Shown here piece after piece: positions 26,676 through 35,581 of a DNA stretch of 64,000 nt. The notes below the pieces were generated by a model. It was not told the DNA's origin, ran no database searches, and saw only the letters and a list, made by a program, of their open reading frames with translations. Every line of letters starts with the position of its first letter. Within the stretch, counting starts at the first letter, position 1. The position numbers and the translations under genes were made by a program. Source of the stretch: Aestuariimicrobium ganziense (lineage in GTDB: Bacteria; Actinomycetota; Actinomycetes; Propionibacteriales; Propionibacteriaceae); the NCBI RefSeq assembly GCF_015352975.1, contig NZ_JACYIZ010000004.1, forward strand, positions 320,939-384,938. The letters are read 5' to 3'.

Positions 26676-28661
26676 TCACCACAGGTCGTCGTCGCGCTCC
26701 CAGCCCCACCTCGACCCGAGGTACGAACCGACCACGGCAGCACCGAGGTCGTCCAGGTCGGGGTGGACGACGCTGCCGCCGGCTCGTCTGGCCATCTGCT
26801 CGACGAACCTGGCCAGCCCGGGGTCGTCCCCGAGTTGGAAGAAGGTGGTCTGGGCGCCGAGTCTGGTCACCGCGTCGAGTTCGGTCACCGTCAGCGAGAG
26901 CGACAGCGGGTGTGGCGGGTAGTCGAAGAAGGCCTCGCCATCACCCATCAGGTGGGCGGTCGGTTCACCGTCGGTGACCACCAGCAGCACCGGTTGTGAG
27001 CTGGGGTGGCGGCGCAAGTGGCGCCCGGCCAGCAACAGCGCGTGGTGCAGGTTGGTGCCCTGCTCGTAGTGCGGCTCGAGGGCGGTCAACTGCTCGATGT
27101 CCATGGCGCGGGCGTGCCGGCCGAACCCGACCAGTTGCAGCGAGTCGCCCCGGAACCGGGTCGAGACCAGGTGGTGCAGGGCCAGTGCGGTGCGCTTCAT
27201 TGGCACCCAACGGCCCTCGGTCGCCATCGAGAACGAGGTGTCGACCAGCAGCACGACCGCAGCCCGGGTGCGAGCCTCGGTCTCGGTCACCTCGACATCA
27301 CGGATGTCGATCCGCACTGGCTCGCCGGGTCGCCGGGTCTCACCGGCCCCGCGCTGCAGGGCGTTGGTCAGGGTGCGGGTGACGTCCCAGGGTTCGGTGT
27401 CGCCGAAGGTCCAGGCCCGGCTGGCTCCGCTGGGCTCGCCCGCCACCCCGGCCAGGCGGGCGTCGCGGTGGCCCTGCCGGGACGAGAGCCGGGTGGCGGC
27501 GTCCTTGAGCAGTGCCTTGCCCAGTCGCCGCATCGCCTTGGGTGACAGCCGTAGCGACCCGTCGGTGGATCGGCGCAGGTAGCCACTGTCGCGCAGCGCC
27601 TTCTCGAGCTGGGTCAGAGTGCGGGCATCGACAGCGGCCTCGTCGCCGAGGTGGGCGGCGAGCTTGTCGAGGTCGAGATCGTCCAGACGTGCGCCGGGGT
27701 AGGACTGCCCGAGCTGTTCGGCCAGGTCGTCGAGGTCGGCGAGTTCCTGCAACACTCCCGTGCCATCGCCCAGGCCGAGCCCCTGCTCACCGCTGAACTG
27801 GGACGAGCCGCTCCAGTCCTCACCGGGGCGCATCGCGCGCAGGTTGGCGTCGAGCCTGCCCATCGACTCAGCCAGTGCGGGAGAGCCGAAGGCCTGCTGC
27901 GACAGCTCCATCAGTTCGCGGCGCTGGTCGGCGCTCATCGAGTTGAACATCCGTTGTGCCGCAGCCGCACGCTGGGCCAGGGCGTCGAGCAGTTCGTCCA
28001 CGTTGCGGGGGTTCTCGGGGAAGTACTGGCCGTAGGTGTCCATGAACTGCTCGAACTGCTGGGTCGTGTCGTCGCCGCGGGCGTGGGCCTCGAGCAGGTC
28101 ATTGAGGTCGTCGAGCATCTGCTTGACCGCCTCGCGGTCGGCGTCGGTGGCCCCCTCGAGCGCTTGCTTCATGCCGGAGAAGCGCTGGTCGAGGGCTTCG
28201 CGTCCAAGCAGGTCGCGGATCTGCTCGAAGTTCTCACGCGCCTCGGCATCGCGCCAGTCGTAGGAGCTCAGTTGGCTGACCGCGGACGCGGTCGAGCGGG
28301 GCAGGGTCTGAAGTTGCATCTCGGAGAACCGGGCCTCGTCGTCCAGATCACGGGCCAACCGCTTGCGTTCGGCGAGCACGGCCCGGTCGAGCAGTTCCTT
28401 GACCTCCTGCAGGGTGCCGTCGAGGCGGTGGCGGCGGGTGAGTTGGCGCCGGCGGCGGGCCACGTCACCAGCCAAGTCGTCCAGCCCGCGCTGCTGCCGT
28501 CCGCCGCGGCGCAGGAACTCCTGCAGCGCACGCTCGGGGCTGTAGCCGGTCATCACGTCCTCGCTGATCGCGTCCAGCGCTTCGGCGAGGTCGACCGGTG
28601 GCGCGAGCGGGTCGGGCCCGTCGCGGTAGCGGCCGTAGCGGGCGTTGCTCGGTCTCGACAC
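26676..28661 (-). CDS. VWA-domain protein paired with a MoxR/ChlI-type ATPase
   Basis: A 661-residue cytoplasmic protein. The N-terminal ~430 residues are charged and helical. A C-terminal von Willebrand A domain has the MIDAS motif DTSFSMA (D-x-S-x-S), a conserved Thr in EQGTNLHHALLL and LLVVTDGEPTAHLMG. Such proteins work with AAA+ ATPases of the MoxR or magnesium-chelatase-like type as metal- or cofactor-inserting or remodelling chaperones. The ATPase gene is 40 bases upstream in the same direction. GTG start with GGAGG. Target unknown. Confidence 0.88.
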   Translation of the reverse strand: MSRPSNARYGRYRDGPDPLAPPVDLAEALDAISEDVMTGYSPERALQEFLRRGGRQQRGLDDLAGDVARRRRQLTRRHRLDGTLQEVKELLDRAVLAERKRLARDLDDEARFSEMQLQTLPRSTASAVSQLSSYDWRDAEARENFEQIRDLLGREALDQRFSGMKQALEGATDADREAVKQMLDDLNDLLEAHARGDDTTQQFEQFMDTYGQYFPENPRNVDELLDALAQRAAAAQRMFNSMSADQRRELMELSQQAFGSPALAESMGRLDANLRAMRPGEDWSGSSQFSGEQGLGLGDGTGVLQELADLDDLAEQLGQSYPGARLDDLDLDKLAAHLGDEAAVDARTLTQLEKALRDSGYLRRSTDGSLRLSPKAMRRLGKALLKDAATRLSSRQGHRDARLAGVAGEPSGASRAWTFGDTEPWDVTRTLTNALQRGAGETRRPGEPVRIDIRDVEVTETEARTRAAVVLLVDTSFSMATEGRWVPMKRTALALHHLVSTRFRGDSLQLVGFGRHARAMDIEQLTALEPHYEQGTNLHHALLLAGRHLRRHPSSQPVLLVVTDGEPTAHLMGDGEAFFDYPPHPLSLSLTVTELDAVTRLGAQTTFFQLGDDPGLARFVEQMARRAGGSVVHPDLDDLGAAVVGSYLGSRWGWERDDDLW

Positions 28662-28701
28662 GTCGCTCGTTCCTCCCTCTAGTCGACCAACCAGTCCCGG
28701 G

Positions 28702-30153
28702 TCACCCGTACAGGGTCTGGCCGCCGTCGGTGTCCTTGCTCACCCGCCGCGCCAGGTAGAGCCCCTCCAGGGCGAGTTCGATCGCGCTGGCCCGCTGCCC
28801 GTCGGTGGTGGCATCGAGCCGGTCGCAAACCTCGTCGTAGGTGGCGGGGTCGTCGTCTGGACCGTGGCCGCGCACGGCGGACGAACGCAGCGGCGGCAGG
28901 CCGGACAGGAAGTCCAGTGCCGACACCTGGGGACCGGTGAGCACGGTGTGCCCGGCGGTGAGCGCGTCGACCAGCGGTGCCAGGTCAATGCCGCGGAAGT
29001 GGGCGCGCACGGTCTCGGCGACCGCGGTGCGCAGCAGGTGGGTGAGGATGTCGCTCTCGCGACCCTCCTCGCCGCTCTCGAACTCGACCTTGCCGCCCAG
29101 TACGTCGAGGGCGGCGTCGAGGTCGACGACCCGGGCCACGGCCTCGTCCTCACCCTGGGTGGTGGCGCGGTGCAGCGCGGCAGCGGCCACGGTCTCGGCC
29201 CCGGCGATCGCGAACCGGGCCGAGACCCCGCTTCGCTGGTCGATCGCCGACGACTCACGAAGGCTCCGGGTGAAGCGGGCGAGCACCTCGACCAGCACCT
29301 CGGGCACCTCGGCGACCAGGTTGGCCTCCTGGCGGATGACGGCGACCTCGTCGCCGAGTTCGGTGGGATAGTGGGTGCGGATCTCGGCGCCGAAGCGGTC
29401 CTTGAGTGGGGTGATGATCCGGCCGCGGTTGGTGTAGTCCTCGGGGTTGGCGCTGGCCACCACCAGCACGTCGAGCGGCAGCCGCAGCACGTAGCCGCGG
29501 ATCTGGATGTCGCGCTCCTCCATCACGTTCAGCATCGACACCTGGATGCGCTCGGCCAGGTCGGGCAACTCGTTGATCGCCACGATGCCGCGGTGGCTAC
29601 GGGGGATGAGGCCGAAGTGGATGGTCTCGGGGTCGCCGAGGCTTCGTCCCTCTGCGACCTTCATCGGGTCGACGTCGCCGATCAGGTCGGCCACGGACGT
29701 GTCGGGGGTGGCGAGTTTCTCGGCGTAGCGCTCGTCGCGGTGGCGCCAGGTGACGGGCAGGTCGTCGCCCAGTGCGGACGCCCGGCGGCGTGAGGTCTCG
29801 GTGATCGGCTCGAAGGGATGCTCACCGAGTTCGCTGCCGGCAATCACCGGCGTCCACTCGTCGAGCAGGCCGACCAAGGTGCGCAGCAGGCGGGTCTTGC
29901 CCTGCCCGCGTTCACCGAGCAGGACGACATCGTGACCGGCGATCAGCGCGCGTTCGAGTTGCGGGACGACGGTCTGGGCGAACCCGTGCAGGCCCGGCCA
30001 CGGGTCTCGTCCCTCGGCGAGGGCGGCGAGCAGGTTGTCGCGCACCTCGGTGCGAAGGGGCTTGGCGGTGTGCCCGCTGGCGCGCAGTTCACCGACGGTG
30101 GTGTCCGGCGGACGGGGAGTGTCGGCGGGACGAGTGCTGGTCTGGTCTGCCAC
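28702..30153 (-). CDS. AAA+ ATPase, magnesium-chelatase ChlI/MoxR-like
   Basis: A 483-residue AAA+ protein. Walker A is GERGQGKTRLL, Walker B is GIVAINELPDL, sensor 1 is VVASANPEDYTNRGRI and the arginine-finger region is PLKDRFGAEIRTHYP. It probably forms a hexamer that drives the downstream VWA partner. Chelatase activity is unlikely because no chlorophyll or cobalamin genes adjoin. Both a TAGGTT hexamer 6 bases before the GTG and a GGAGG overlap the start region. Confidence 0.9.
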   Translation of the reverse strand: MADQTSTRPADTPRPPDTTVGELRASGHTAKPLRTEVRDNLLAALAEGRDPWPGLHGFAQTVVPQLERALIAGHDVVLLGERGQGKTRLLRTLVGLLDEWTPVIAGSELGEHPFEPITETSRRRASALGDDLPVTWRHRDERYAEKLATPDTSVADLIGDVDPMKVAEGRSLGDPETIHFGLIPRSHRGIVAINELPDLAERIQVSMLNVMEERDIQIRGYVLRLPLDVLVVASANPEDYTNRGRIITPLKDRFGAEIRTHYPTELGDEVAVIRQEANLVAEVPEVLVEVLARFTRSLRESSAIDQRSGVSARFAIAGAETVAAAALHRATTQGEDEAVARVVDLDAALDVLGGKVEFESGEEGRESDILTHLLRTAVAETVRAHFRGIDLAPLVDALTAGHTVLTGPQVSALDFLSGLPPLRSSAVRGHGPDDDPATYDEVCDRLDATTDGQRASAIELALEGLYLARRVSKDTDGGQTLYG

Positions 30154-30270
30154 GCCTCCAACCTATGCGTGCTGGCCAAGCCTCGGCAGGGTCTGGCGCA
30201 CCCCCGCAGGGCGGCTGTGCGTCTGTCGTGGTTCCGCCCGACTGTTTGGTCGGCGGGGGAGGATGGGGTC

Positions 30271-30534
30271 ATGAACCGCTGGTCTGACCTCCACCCCCGC
30301 ATCCGCCGGATCCTGCTCGCGCTGGGTGCCGCCGACGTCGTGTTGAGGATCGTCGCCCTGGTCGACCTGGCCAGGCGTCCCGCCGAGCAGGTGAACGGCC
30401 GCAAGTCGCTGTGGGCGCTGTCGTTGTCGGTGGCGAACTCGCTGGGGATCGTGCCGATCTGCTACCTCACCCGCGGACGCCGCCCGGCGCTCACCCGTGG
30501 GCACGAGGCGGCGTCCCGGGCTCGTCGCCGCTGA
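30271..30534 (+). CDS. Small two-helix membrane protein (PLDc_N-like)
   Basis: An 87-residue protein with two spans (ILLALGAADVVLRIVALVDL; LWALSLSVANSLGIVPICYL) joined by a short loop and ending in a basic tail. The W-A-L...N-S-L-G-I-V-P-I-x-Y-L...G-R-R pattern of the second helix matches PLDc_N-type membrane domains found alone or at the N-terminus of cardiolipin synthases. Function unknown. GGAGG lies 12 bases before the ATG. Its 3' end overlaps that of the convergent SGNH hydrolase by 44 bases. Confidence 0.8.
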   Translation: MNRWSDLHPRIRRILLALGAADVVLRIVALVDLARRPAEQVNGRKSLWALSLSVANSLGIVPICYLTRGRRPALTRGHEAASRARRR

Positions 30535-31432
30535 GAGGGCCTTCGTCGCCGATCGGCTCCACCACGACCGGTGCGAGCCGCGGACGCTTCGGGTCGACCA
30601 GGTCGCCCGATGACCGACCCTGCAGCCGGCGCTGCACCCACGGGGCGCCGTGCACCCGTGCCCAGGTGGCGTGTCCGCGCAGTGTGGTGATGGCGCCTGC
30701 TGGTGCTTGGGGCGGCAGGGGAGCGCGCCAGTCGGCCTCCTGCTCGGTGTGGCCCAGGGTGACGTAGGCGGTCAGCGCGACCCGCCGGTGACCCTCGGGG
30801 GTCATGTGGATGCGGTCGTCGGCCCACATCCTCCAGTCCTTGAGGTAGTCGCAGGCCCACTGGTTGAGCACGTAGCAGCCATGGCGCTGGGCGATCGACC
30901 AGATGTGGCTGATGTAGGTGGCCACCCGGCCGCGGGTGCGGCCGATGATCAGGGCGCCGGCCGGGTCGGTCGGGGTCGCCATCAGCACGTCGGCCCCGGT
31001 CGCCCTGATCGTGGCGACGGCTTGGTCGAGTTGCTGGGCCAGTGCGTCCACGTCTGCGCGGGGACGCAGGATGTCGTTGCCGCCGCCGACGATGCTGACC
31101 AGGTCGGGCTCGAGGGCGAGTGCTGCCTCGGTCTGGGCGCCTGCGACGTCGTCCAACTTGCGGCCCCGCACCGCGAGGTTGGCGTAGGTGAACTCCTCGC
31201 TGTGCGACGACAGGAGGGCTGCCAGACGGTCGGCCCACCCGATGAACGCGTTCGGGGTCTGGGGATCGGGATCGCTCATGCCCTCGGTGAACGAGTCGCC
31301 GATCGCCACGTAACGGCTCCAGGGCCGTGGTTCGGGACGGATGCTGCCGGCCTGGCCGTGGATGGTGGGTCCGGCCTCGCCGTGCACCAGTCGAAGGGGA
31401 GTCGGGCGCAGCGGAGTTGGAGGGCGTCGCAC
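30491..31432 (-). CDS. SGNH/GDSL-family hydrolase
   Basis: A 313-residue esterase-type hydrolase. Block I GDSFTEG gives the catalytic Ser, block II NLAVRGRKLDD the oxyanion Gly, block III VGGGNDI the Asn, and block V DRIHMTPEGH the Asp/His pair. No signal peptide is evident, so it is probably cytoplasmic or cell associated. The N-terminal ~40 residues are Pro/Arg-rich and unlike the family, so a later start is possible. CATACT lies 7 bases before the GTG chosen. Overlaps the small membrane protein gene tail-to-tail. Confidence 0.85.
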   Translation of the reverse strand: MRRPPTPLRPTPLRLVHGEAGPTIHGQAGSIRPEPRPWSRYVAIGDSFTEGMSDPDPQTPNAFIGWADRLAALLSSHSEEFTYANLAVRGRKLDDVAGAQTEAALALEPDLVSIVGGGNDILRPRADVDALAQQLDQAVATIRATGADVLMATPTDPAGALIIGRTRGRVATYISHIWSIAQRHGCYVLNQWACDYLKDWRMWADDRIHMTPEGHRRVALTAYVTLGHTEQEADWRAPLPPQAPAGAITTLRGHATWARVHGAPWVQRRLQGRSSGDLVDPKRPRLAPVVVEPIGDEGPLSGDEPGTPPRAHG

Positions 31433-31498
31433 GAGCGCCAGTATGCCGCGCTGGCGTGCCTGCCCACCCGCCCGGGTGGCTCGCCCTTGCCCTAGTGG

Positions 31499-31514
31499 AT
31501 ACCCTCAGGGGTAT
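31499..31514 (+). promoter_or_regulatory. CsoR-like palindrome over the start of the CPVC membrane protein gene
   Basis: ATACCCTCAGGGGTAT is an inverted repeat ATACCC-N4-GGGTAT. This form resembles CsoR/RcnR-family operators, such as the copper-responsive ATACCC...GGGGTAT type. It overlaps a possible -10 (TACCCT, 31500-31505) and the ATG itself, so a bound repressor would block a leaderless transcript. Binding is inferred. Confidence 0.5.
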
Positions 31515-32016
31515 GTTGCGCGGACACCTGATGACGTTGGCCGGCTGGTCACGTCGGCGTTGGTGGTCGGCGCTGGCCGGAGTGCTGGTGACGATCCTGT
31601 TCATCGGTGTGCCGACGGTGCTGATTCCCAACCCGGTTTTCGGACGCGAGATCGGGCTGACCTGGTGGGCCTGGCCGACGCTGGTGGTGGCCGCGGTGCT
31701 CAGCGGTCTGGTGATGGCCAGCTACGTGCGAGAGCCCCCGCGCGCTGCGGTGACCGGCTCTGCTGGCGCCAGCCAGAAGGGCGGACGACGCGGCATGCTC
31801 GGTGGGCTGCTCACCTTCTTCGCCGTCGGCTGCCCGGTCTGCAACAAGCTCGCCCTGCTGCTGCTCGGCTACGCCGGTGCGATGCAGTGGTTCGCCCCGG
31901 TGCAACCGGTGCTGGCGATCGCCGCGGTGGCGGCTCTGGCTTGGGCGTTGCACGCCCGGCTCAAGGGTGAGCGGGAGTGCGCTCTGCCGAAGGCGGCTGT
32001 GGTGCCCCTCGCCTGA
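31513..32016 (+). CDS. Membrane protein with CPVC motif
   Basis: A 167-residue protein with four predicted spans: ~19-37 (LAGVLVTILFIGVPTVLI), ~48-68, one starting at LGGLLTFFAVGCPVCNKLALLLLGYAG, and a fourth ALAWALHARL. The CPVCNK sequence at the lip of the third span is a CxxC metal- or redox-type motif. No family assigned. A CsoR-like palindrome over the start suggests regulation by a metal or persulfide/aldehyde sensor. It may handle copper or sulfide in the membrane; that is speculation. Confidence 0.75.
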   Translation: MLRGHLMTLAGWSRRRWWSALAGVLVTILFIGVPTVLIPNPVFGREIGLTWWAWPTLVVAAVLSGLVMASYVREPPRAAVTGSAGASQKGGRRGMLGGLLTFFAVGCPVCNKLALLLLGYAGAMQWFAPVQPVLAIAAVAALAWALHARLKGERECALPKAAVVPLA

Positions 32017-32042
32017 CGTTCGCCGAGCGGGCGCCCGCGACT

Positions 32043-32172
32043 TGTGGCGGGAACGGCCCTGACATCTGGCGATTTCGGGCCACCAGCGGGCTGGACATCT
32101 CACCGCGTGCGTGAGGCGTGGCGATTTGTGGCCCGAACTGCTCGACATCCCGCGATTTCTTCACGAACCGGC
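32043..32172. repeat. Degenerate short repeats with internal inverted arms
   Basis: GACATC recurs with a following (G)CGATTT: GACATCTGGCGATTT, GACATCCCGCGATTT and a further TGGCGATTTG. TTCGGGCCAC pairs with GTGGCCCGAA about 55 bases on, and CTCAC with GTGAG inside. No coding frame here resembles a protein. It lies between the CPVC protein and a gene remnant and looks like decayed palindromic elements. Confidence 0.45.
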
Positions 32173-32191
32173 GGCGAAATGGCACGTGCGT

Positions 32192-32305
32192 TCAGGCGAA
32201 CAGCTGGTGGCCGACCTCGCCCAGCACGGCGTGGACAGTCGCCGTCCAGGGCTGACGAGGGCGCACCACCCGGTCGTCCTCGATGCGCACTTCGCGTTGC
32301 CCCAT
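32192..32305 (-). pseudogene. Remnant of an aminoglycoside-phosphotransferase-like gene
   Basis: A 37-codon frame from ATG 32305 encodes a protein whose first ~30 residues ([20 protein letters not shown]) resemble the N-terminus of phosphotransferase-family kinases (V-R-R-P-x-x-P-W-T-P-x-V-H-A-L-L-R). The frame then stops, and the following DNA (below 32192) is repeat-like without the rest of the kinase. I read it as the 5' remnant of a deleted gene. It could be a short real peptide, but no homologous family of that size is known to me. Confidence 0.45.
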
Positions 32306-32343
32306 GCGCCCACTCTTGCGGAATACTGGACCCCGGATCAAAG

Positions 32344-32364
32344 TTGAGTGAGGTGGACTCAACT
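32344..32364 (+). promoter_or_regulatory. HAIR element (HspR operator) upstream of clpB
   Basis: GTTGAGT (32344-32350), seven bases, then ACTCAAC (32358-32364): a perfect inverted repeat with the consensus HAIR spacing N7. It lies 29 bases before the clpB ATG, near where transcription should start. With the two sites before dnaK it defines a local HspR regulon. Confidence 0.92.
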
Positions 32365-32393
32365 TCCACCCCAGCCATGAAAGCATGAGGTAC

Positions 32394-35111
32394 ATGAACA
32401 CCGAGAAGCTCACCACGATGTCGCGCGACGCCGTCTCCGCGGCGCTGCGGAACGCTCTCACCCACGGCAACCCCTCGGCCGAACCCAGCCACCTGCTGCA
32501 CGCGCTGCTGATGGTGCCCGACAACACTGTCGGGCCGCTGCTCAGTGCCGTCGGCGCAGACCCGGCCGTCGTCGACGCCGCGGCGCAGGGCGCCATCACC
32601 AAGCTGCCGTCGGCCCAGGGGTCGTCGGTCTCGCAGCCGAACCTGTCGGGCGCTCTTGCCCGCGTGCTGGCCGAGGCCGAGACCCGCGCCGACCAGCTCG
32701 GCGACGCCTTCGTCGCCACCGAACACCTGCTGATCGCGCTCGCGCACGTACCGTCCGACGCCAAGAAGGTGTTGGGGCAAGTGGGCGTCACCCCTGAGAA
32801 GCTGCTCGAGGCCTTCCAGGCCGCTCGTGGTGACAAGCGGATCACCAGTGCCGAGTCCGAGGGCGGGGAGTCCGCGCTCGACAAGTACTCGGTCGACCTC
32901 ACCGAACGTGCCCGTGAGGGCAAGCTCGACCCGGTCATCGGACGAGACTCCGAGATCCGTAGGGTCGTCCAGGTGCTCGCCCGGCGCACCAAGAACAACC
33001 CCGTGCTGATCGGCGAGCCCGGCGTCGGCAAGACCGCCGTCGTCGAGGGCTTGGCCCAGCGTGTGGTCGCCGGCGACGTGCCTGACTCGCTCAAGGGACG
33101 ACGCGTCGTCTCGCTCGACCTGCCCTCGATGGTCGCCGGTGCCAAGTACCGCGGCGAGTTCGAGGAGCGGCTCAAGGCCGTGCTCAACGAGATCCGTGAC
33201 GCCGAGGGCCAGGTGATCACCTTCATCGACGAGCTGCACACCGTTGTCGGCGCCGGTGCGTCGGGTGACTCCTCCATGGACGCCGGCAACATGCTCAAGC
33301 CGATGCTGGCCCGCGGCGAGCTGCGGATGATCGGTGCCACCACCCTGGACGAGTACCGCGAGCGGATCGAGAAGGACCCCGCCCTCGAACGCCGCTTCCA
33401 GCAGGTCTACGTCGGCGAGCCCAGCGTCGAGGACACCATCGCCATCCTGCGCGGCTTGCGCGAGCGCTACGAGGCCCACCACAAGGTGCGGATCACCGAT
33501 GGCGCGCTGGTCGCCGCGGCCAGCCTGTCGAACCGCTACATCACCTCGCGACAGCTGCCTGACAAGGCCATCGACCTGATCGACGAGGCCGCGTCGCGGC
33601 TCCGGATGGAGATCGACTCGTCCCCGGAGGAGATCGACCAGCTTCGTCGCACGGTCGACCGGATGAGCATGCAGCAGTTCGCGCTCGAGAAGGAGGACGA
33701 CGCTGCGTCCAAGGAGCGACTCGAGCGGCTGCAGGCCGAACTGGCCGACGCCCGCGAGCAACTGCGCGGACTCGAGGCTCGCTGGGAGGCCGAGAAGTCG
33801 GGTCTGAACGCGGTCGGTGACCTCAAGGAGCAGATCGACAAGCTGCGCACCGAGGCCGACCGCCACCTGCGCGAGGGTGACCTCGCCAAGGCGTCGGAGA
33901 TCTCCTACGGGCAGATCCCGGCACTCGAGAAGCAACTGGACGAGGCCACGGTGGCCGAGGAACAGCGCGCCCAGAGCGCCATGGTCTCCGAAGAGGTCGA
34001 CTCCGCCGACGTCGCCGAGGTGGTCAGCGCCTGGACCGGCATCCCAGTCGGCAAGATGCTGCAGGGCGAGTCCGAGAAGCTGCTCGGCATGGAGGACCAC
34101 GTCCACCAGCGACTGATCGGCCAGGACGGGGCGGTGCGCACGGTCAGTGACGCGGTGCGTCGCTCCCGGGCCGGCATCTCCGACCCGAACCGTCCGACCG
34201 GATCGTTCCTGTTCTTGGGCCCGACCGGTGTCGGCAAGACCGAGTTGGCCAAGTCGCTGGCTGAGTTCCTGTTCGACGACGAGACCGCGCTGGTCCGTAT
34301 CGACATGAGCGAGTACTCCGAGAAGCACTCGGTCTCGCGCCTGGTCGGTGCCCCTCCCGGCTACGTCGGTTACGAGGAGGGTGGACAGCTCACCGAGGCG
34401 GTGCGTCGTCGACCGTACTCGGTGGTGCTGCTCGACGAGGTCGAGAAGGCCCACCCCGACCTGTTCAACATCCTGCTGCAGGTGCTGGACGACGGCCGTC
34501 TCACCGATGGTCAGGGACGCACGGTCGACTTCCGCAACACGATCCTGATCCTCACCTCGAACCTGGGATCACAGTTCCTGGCCGACCAGAACCTCGACGC
34601 CAAGGCCAAGCACGACGCGGTGATGAACGTGGTGCGCAGCTCGTTCCGGCCCGAGTTCCTCAACCGGCTCGACGACATCGTGATGTTCGATCCGCTGACC
34701 ACCGACGACCTGACCCGCATCGTCGACACCACGCTGGCCAAGCTCAACCGTCGTCTGGCCGAGCGCCGGATCACCCTCGAGGTGACCCCGGCCGGCAAGG
34801 AGTGGTTGGCGCTGACCGGTTTCGACCCGGTCTACGGTGCTCGTCCGCTGCGCCGGCTGGTGCAGTCGACCATCGAGGACGCGTTGGCGCGCAAGCTGCT
34901 CGCCGGTGAGATCGCCGAGGGCCAGACCGTGGTCTTCGACCGCGACGACGCCACCGACAGCCTGGTGATCGCCAGCTGCGGCCGGATCCCGCCCCACGGG
35001 GTGGCCCCCGGCCTCACCAGGATGGGGGCGGGCCGGCGCTGTCACCTCTTCAGGGTCAGGATGCGTCCTCCGGAACCTGTCAGAGTCAGGGTGTACCCGT
35101 CGATCCGGTAG
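32394..35111 (+). CDS. clpB: Disaggregase ClpB (Hsp100) with C-terminal extension
   Basis: A 905-residue AAA+ disaggregase. The N domain has two Clp_N repeats. NBD1 has Walker A GEPGVGKT (~207) and Walker B TFIDELH. The coiled-coil M domain spans ~405-525. NBD2 has Walker [12 protein letters not shown] (~609) and [11 protein letters not shown]. It threads aggregated proteins with DnaK/DnaJ help. Homology ends near DSLVIAS (~861); the last 44 residues ([11 protein letters not shown] onward) are GC-rich readthrough that overlaps the convergent META lipoprotein gene by 70 bases, so a stop seems lost. ATG 32394 is chosen, with GAGG 4 bases upstream; a HAIR site precedes it. Confidence 0.95.
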   Translation: MNTEKLTTMSRDAVSAALRNALTHGNPSAEPSHLLHALLMVPDNTVGPLLSAVGADPAVVDAAAQGAITKLPSAQGSSVSQPNLSGALARVLAEAETRADQLGDAFVATEHLLIALAHVPSDAKKVLGQVGVTPEKLLEAFQAARGDKRITSAESEGGESALDKYSVDLTERAREGKLDPVIGRDSEIRRVVQVLARRTKNNPVLIGEPGVGKTAVVEGLAQRVVAGDVPDSLKGRRVVSLDLPSMVAGAKYRGEFEERLKAVLNEIRDAEGQVITFIDELHTVVGAGASGDSSMDAGNMLKPMLARGELRMIGATTLDEYRERIEKDPALERRFQQVYVGEPSVEDTIAILRGLRERYEAHHKVRITDGALVAAASLSNRYITSRQLPDKAIDLIDEAASRLRMEIDSSPEEIDQLRRTVDRMSMQQFALEKEDDAASKERLERLQAELADAREQLRGLEARWEAEKSGLNAVGDLKEQIDKLRTEADRHLREGDLAKASEISYGQIPALEKQLDEATVAEEQRAQSAMVSEEVDSADVAEVVSAWTGIPVGKMLQGESEKLLGMEDHVHQRLIGQDGAVRTVSDAVRRSRAGISDPNRPTGSFLFLGPTGVGKTELAKSLAEFLFDDETALVRIDMSEYSEKHSVSRLVGAPPGYVGYEEGGQLTEAVRRRPYSVVLLDEVEKAHPDLFNILLQVLDDGRLTDGQGRTVDFRNTILILTSNLGSQFLADQNLDAKAKHDAVMNVVRSSFRPEFLNRLDDIVMFDPLTTDDLTRIVDTTLAKLNRRLAERRITLEVTPAGKEWLALTGFDPVYGARPLRRLVQSTIEDALARKLLAGEIAEGQTVVFDRDDATDSLVIASCGRIPPHGVAPGLTRMGAGRRCHLFRVRMRPPEPVRVRVYPSIR

Positions 35112-35458
35112 CGAGGTTTGCTGCTGATCACCGCGAAGATGAACATCTTGGCTTTGCCGATCTCGCCGACACTTCCGATGGCCCCGTGGGTCAACTCACC
35201 GAAGGTGATTCTGTCTCCGGCGATGCTGATCGTCGCCTGGAAGGGACCGACACTGTCGTACCCCGTCATCTTGTTGCCCTTGAACTCCATGGTGGCCTTG
35301 CTGCCATTGGTGGGAATGGCGGCCTCGGGGCCAGCTGCGTCGGTGACAGTCCACTTGCCATCCAGCGGGGTGCGGTTGGCCGCGCAGGCGCCAAGCGAGG
35401 CTGGCGCCAGGGTTGCGCCGAGCACAACCAGAGCGCGACGAGTGATGCGCAGGCTCAT
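35042..35458 (-). CDS. META-domain-like lipoprotein
   Basis: A 138-residue lipoprotein. The twin-Arg-like RITRR signal segment ends in the lipobox ASLGAC, giving Cys25. The mature part ([62 protein letters not shown]) has the repeated beta-strand pattern of META/HslJ-type domains. Function unknown; such proteins are often stress-related surface proteins. The 3' end overlaps clpB by 70 bases. The ATG has no clear Shine-Dalgarno. Confidence 0.75.
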   Translation of the reverse strand: MSLRITRRALVVLGATLAPASLGACAANRTPLDGKWTVTDAAGPEAAIPTNGSKATMEFKGNKMTGYDSVGPFQATISIAGDRITFGELTHGAIGSVGEIGKAKMFIFAVISSKPRYRIDGYTLTLTGSGGRILTLKR

Positions 35459-35581
35459 GTCTTGAAGTGTGTGCCTGCTCGGCCTTGGCGATCAAGCAGC
35501 CGAGGGTAGGTGGTCATGGGTCGACAGTTGCCACTCGAGGCCGTCTGATCTGAACCCACGCCCGACCCGTAGGCTGACCGG

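Noticed and set aside
28702..30153. True magnesium chelatase subunit
   Set aside because: No chlorophyll or cobaltochelatase genes; the MoxR-like pairing with a VWA protein is common outside those pathways.
32100..34454. 784-residue open frame on the minus strand
   Set aside because: Shadow of clpB; composition fits antisense of AAA+ codons, not a protein.
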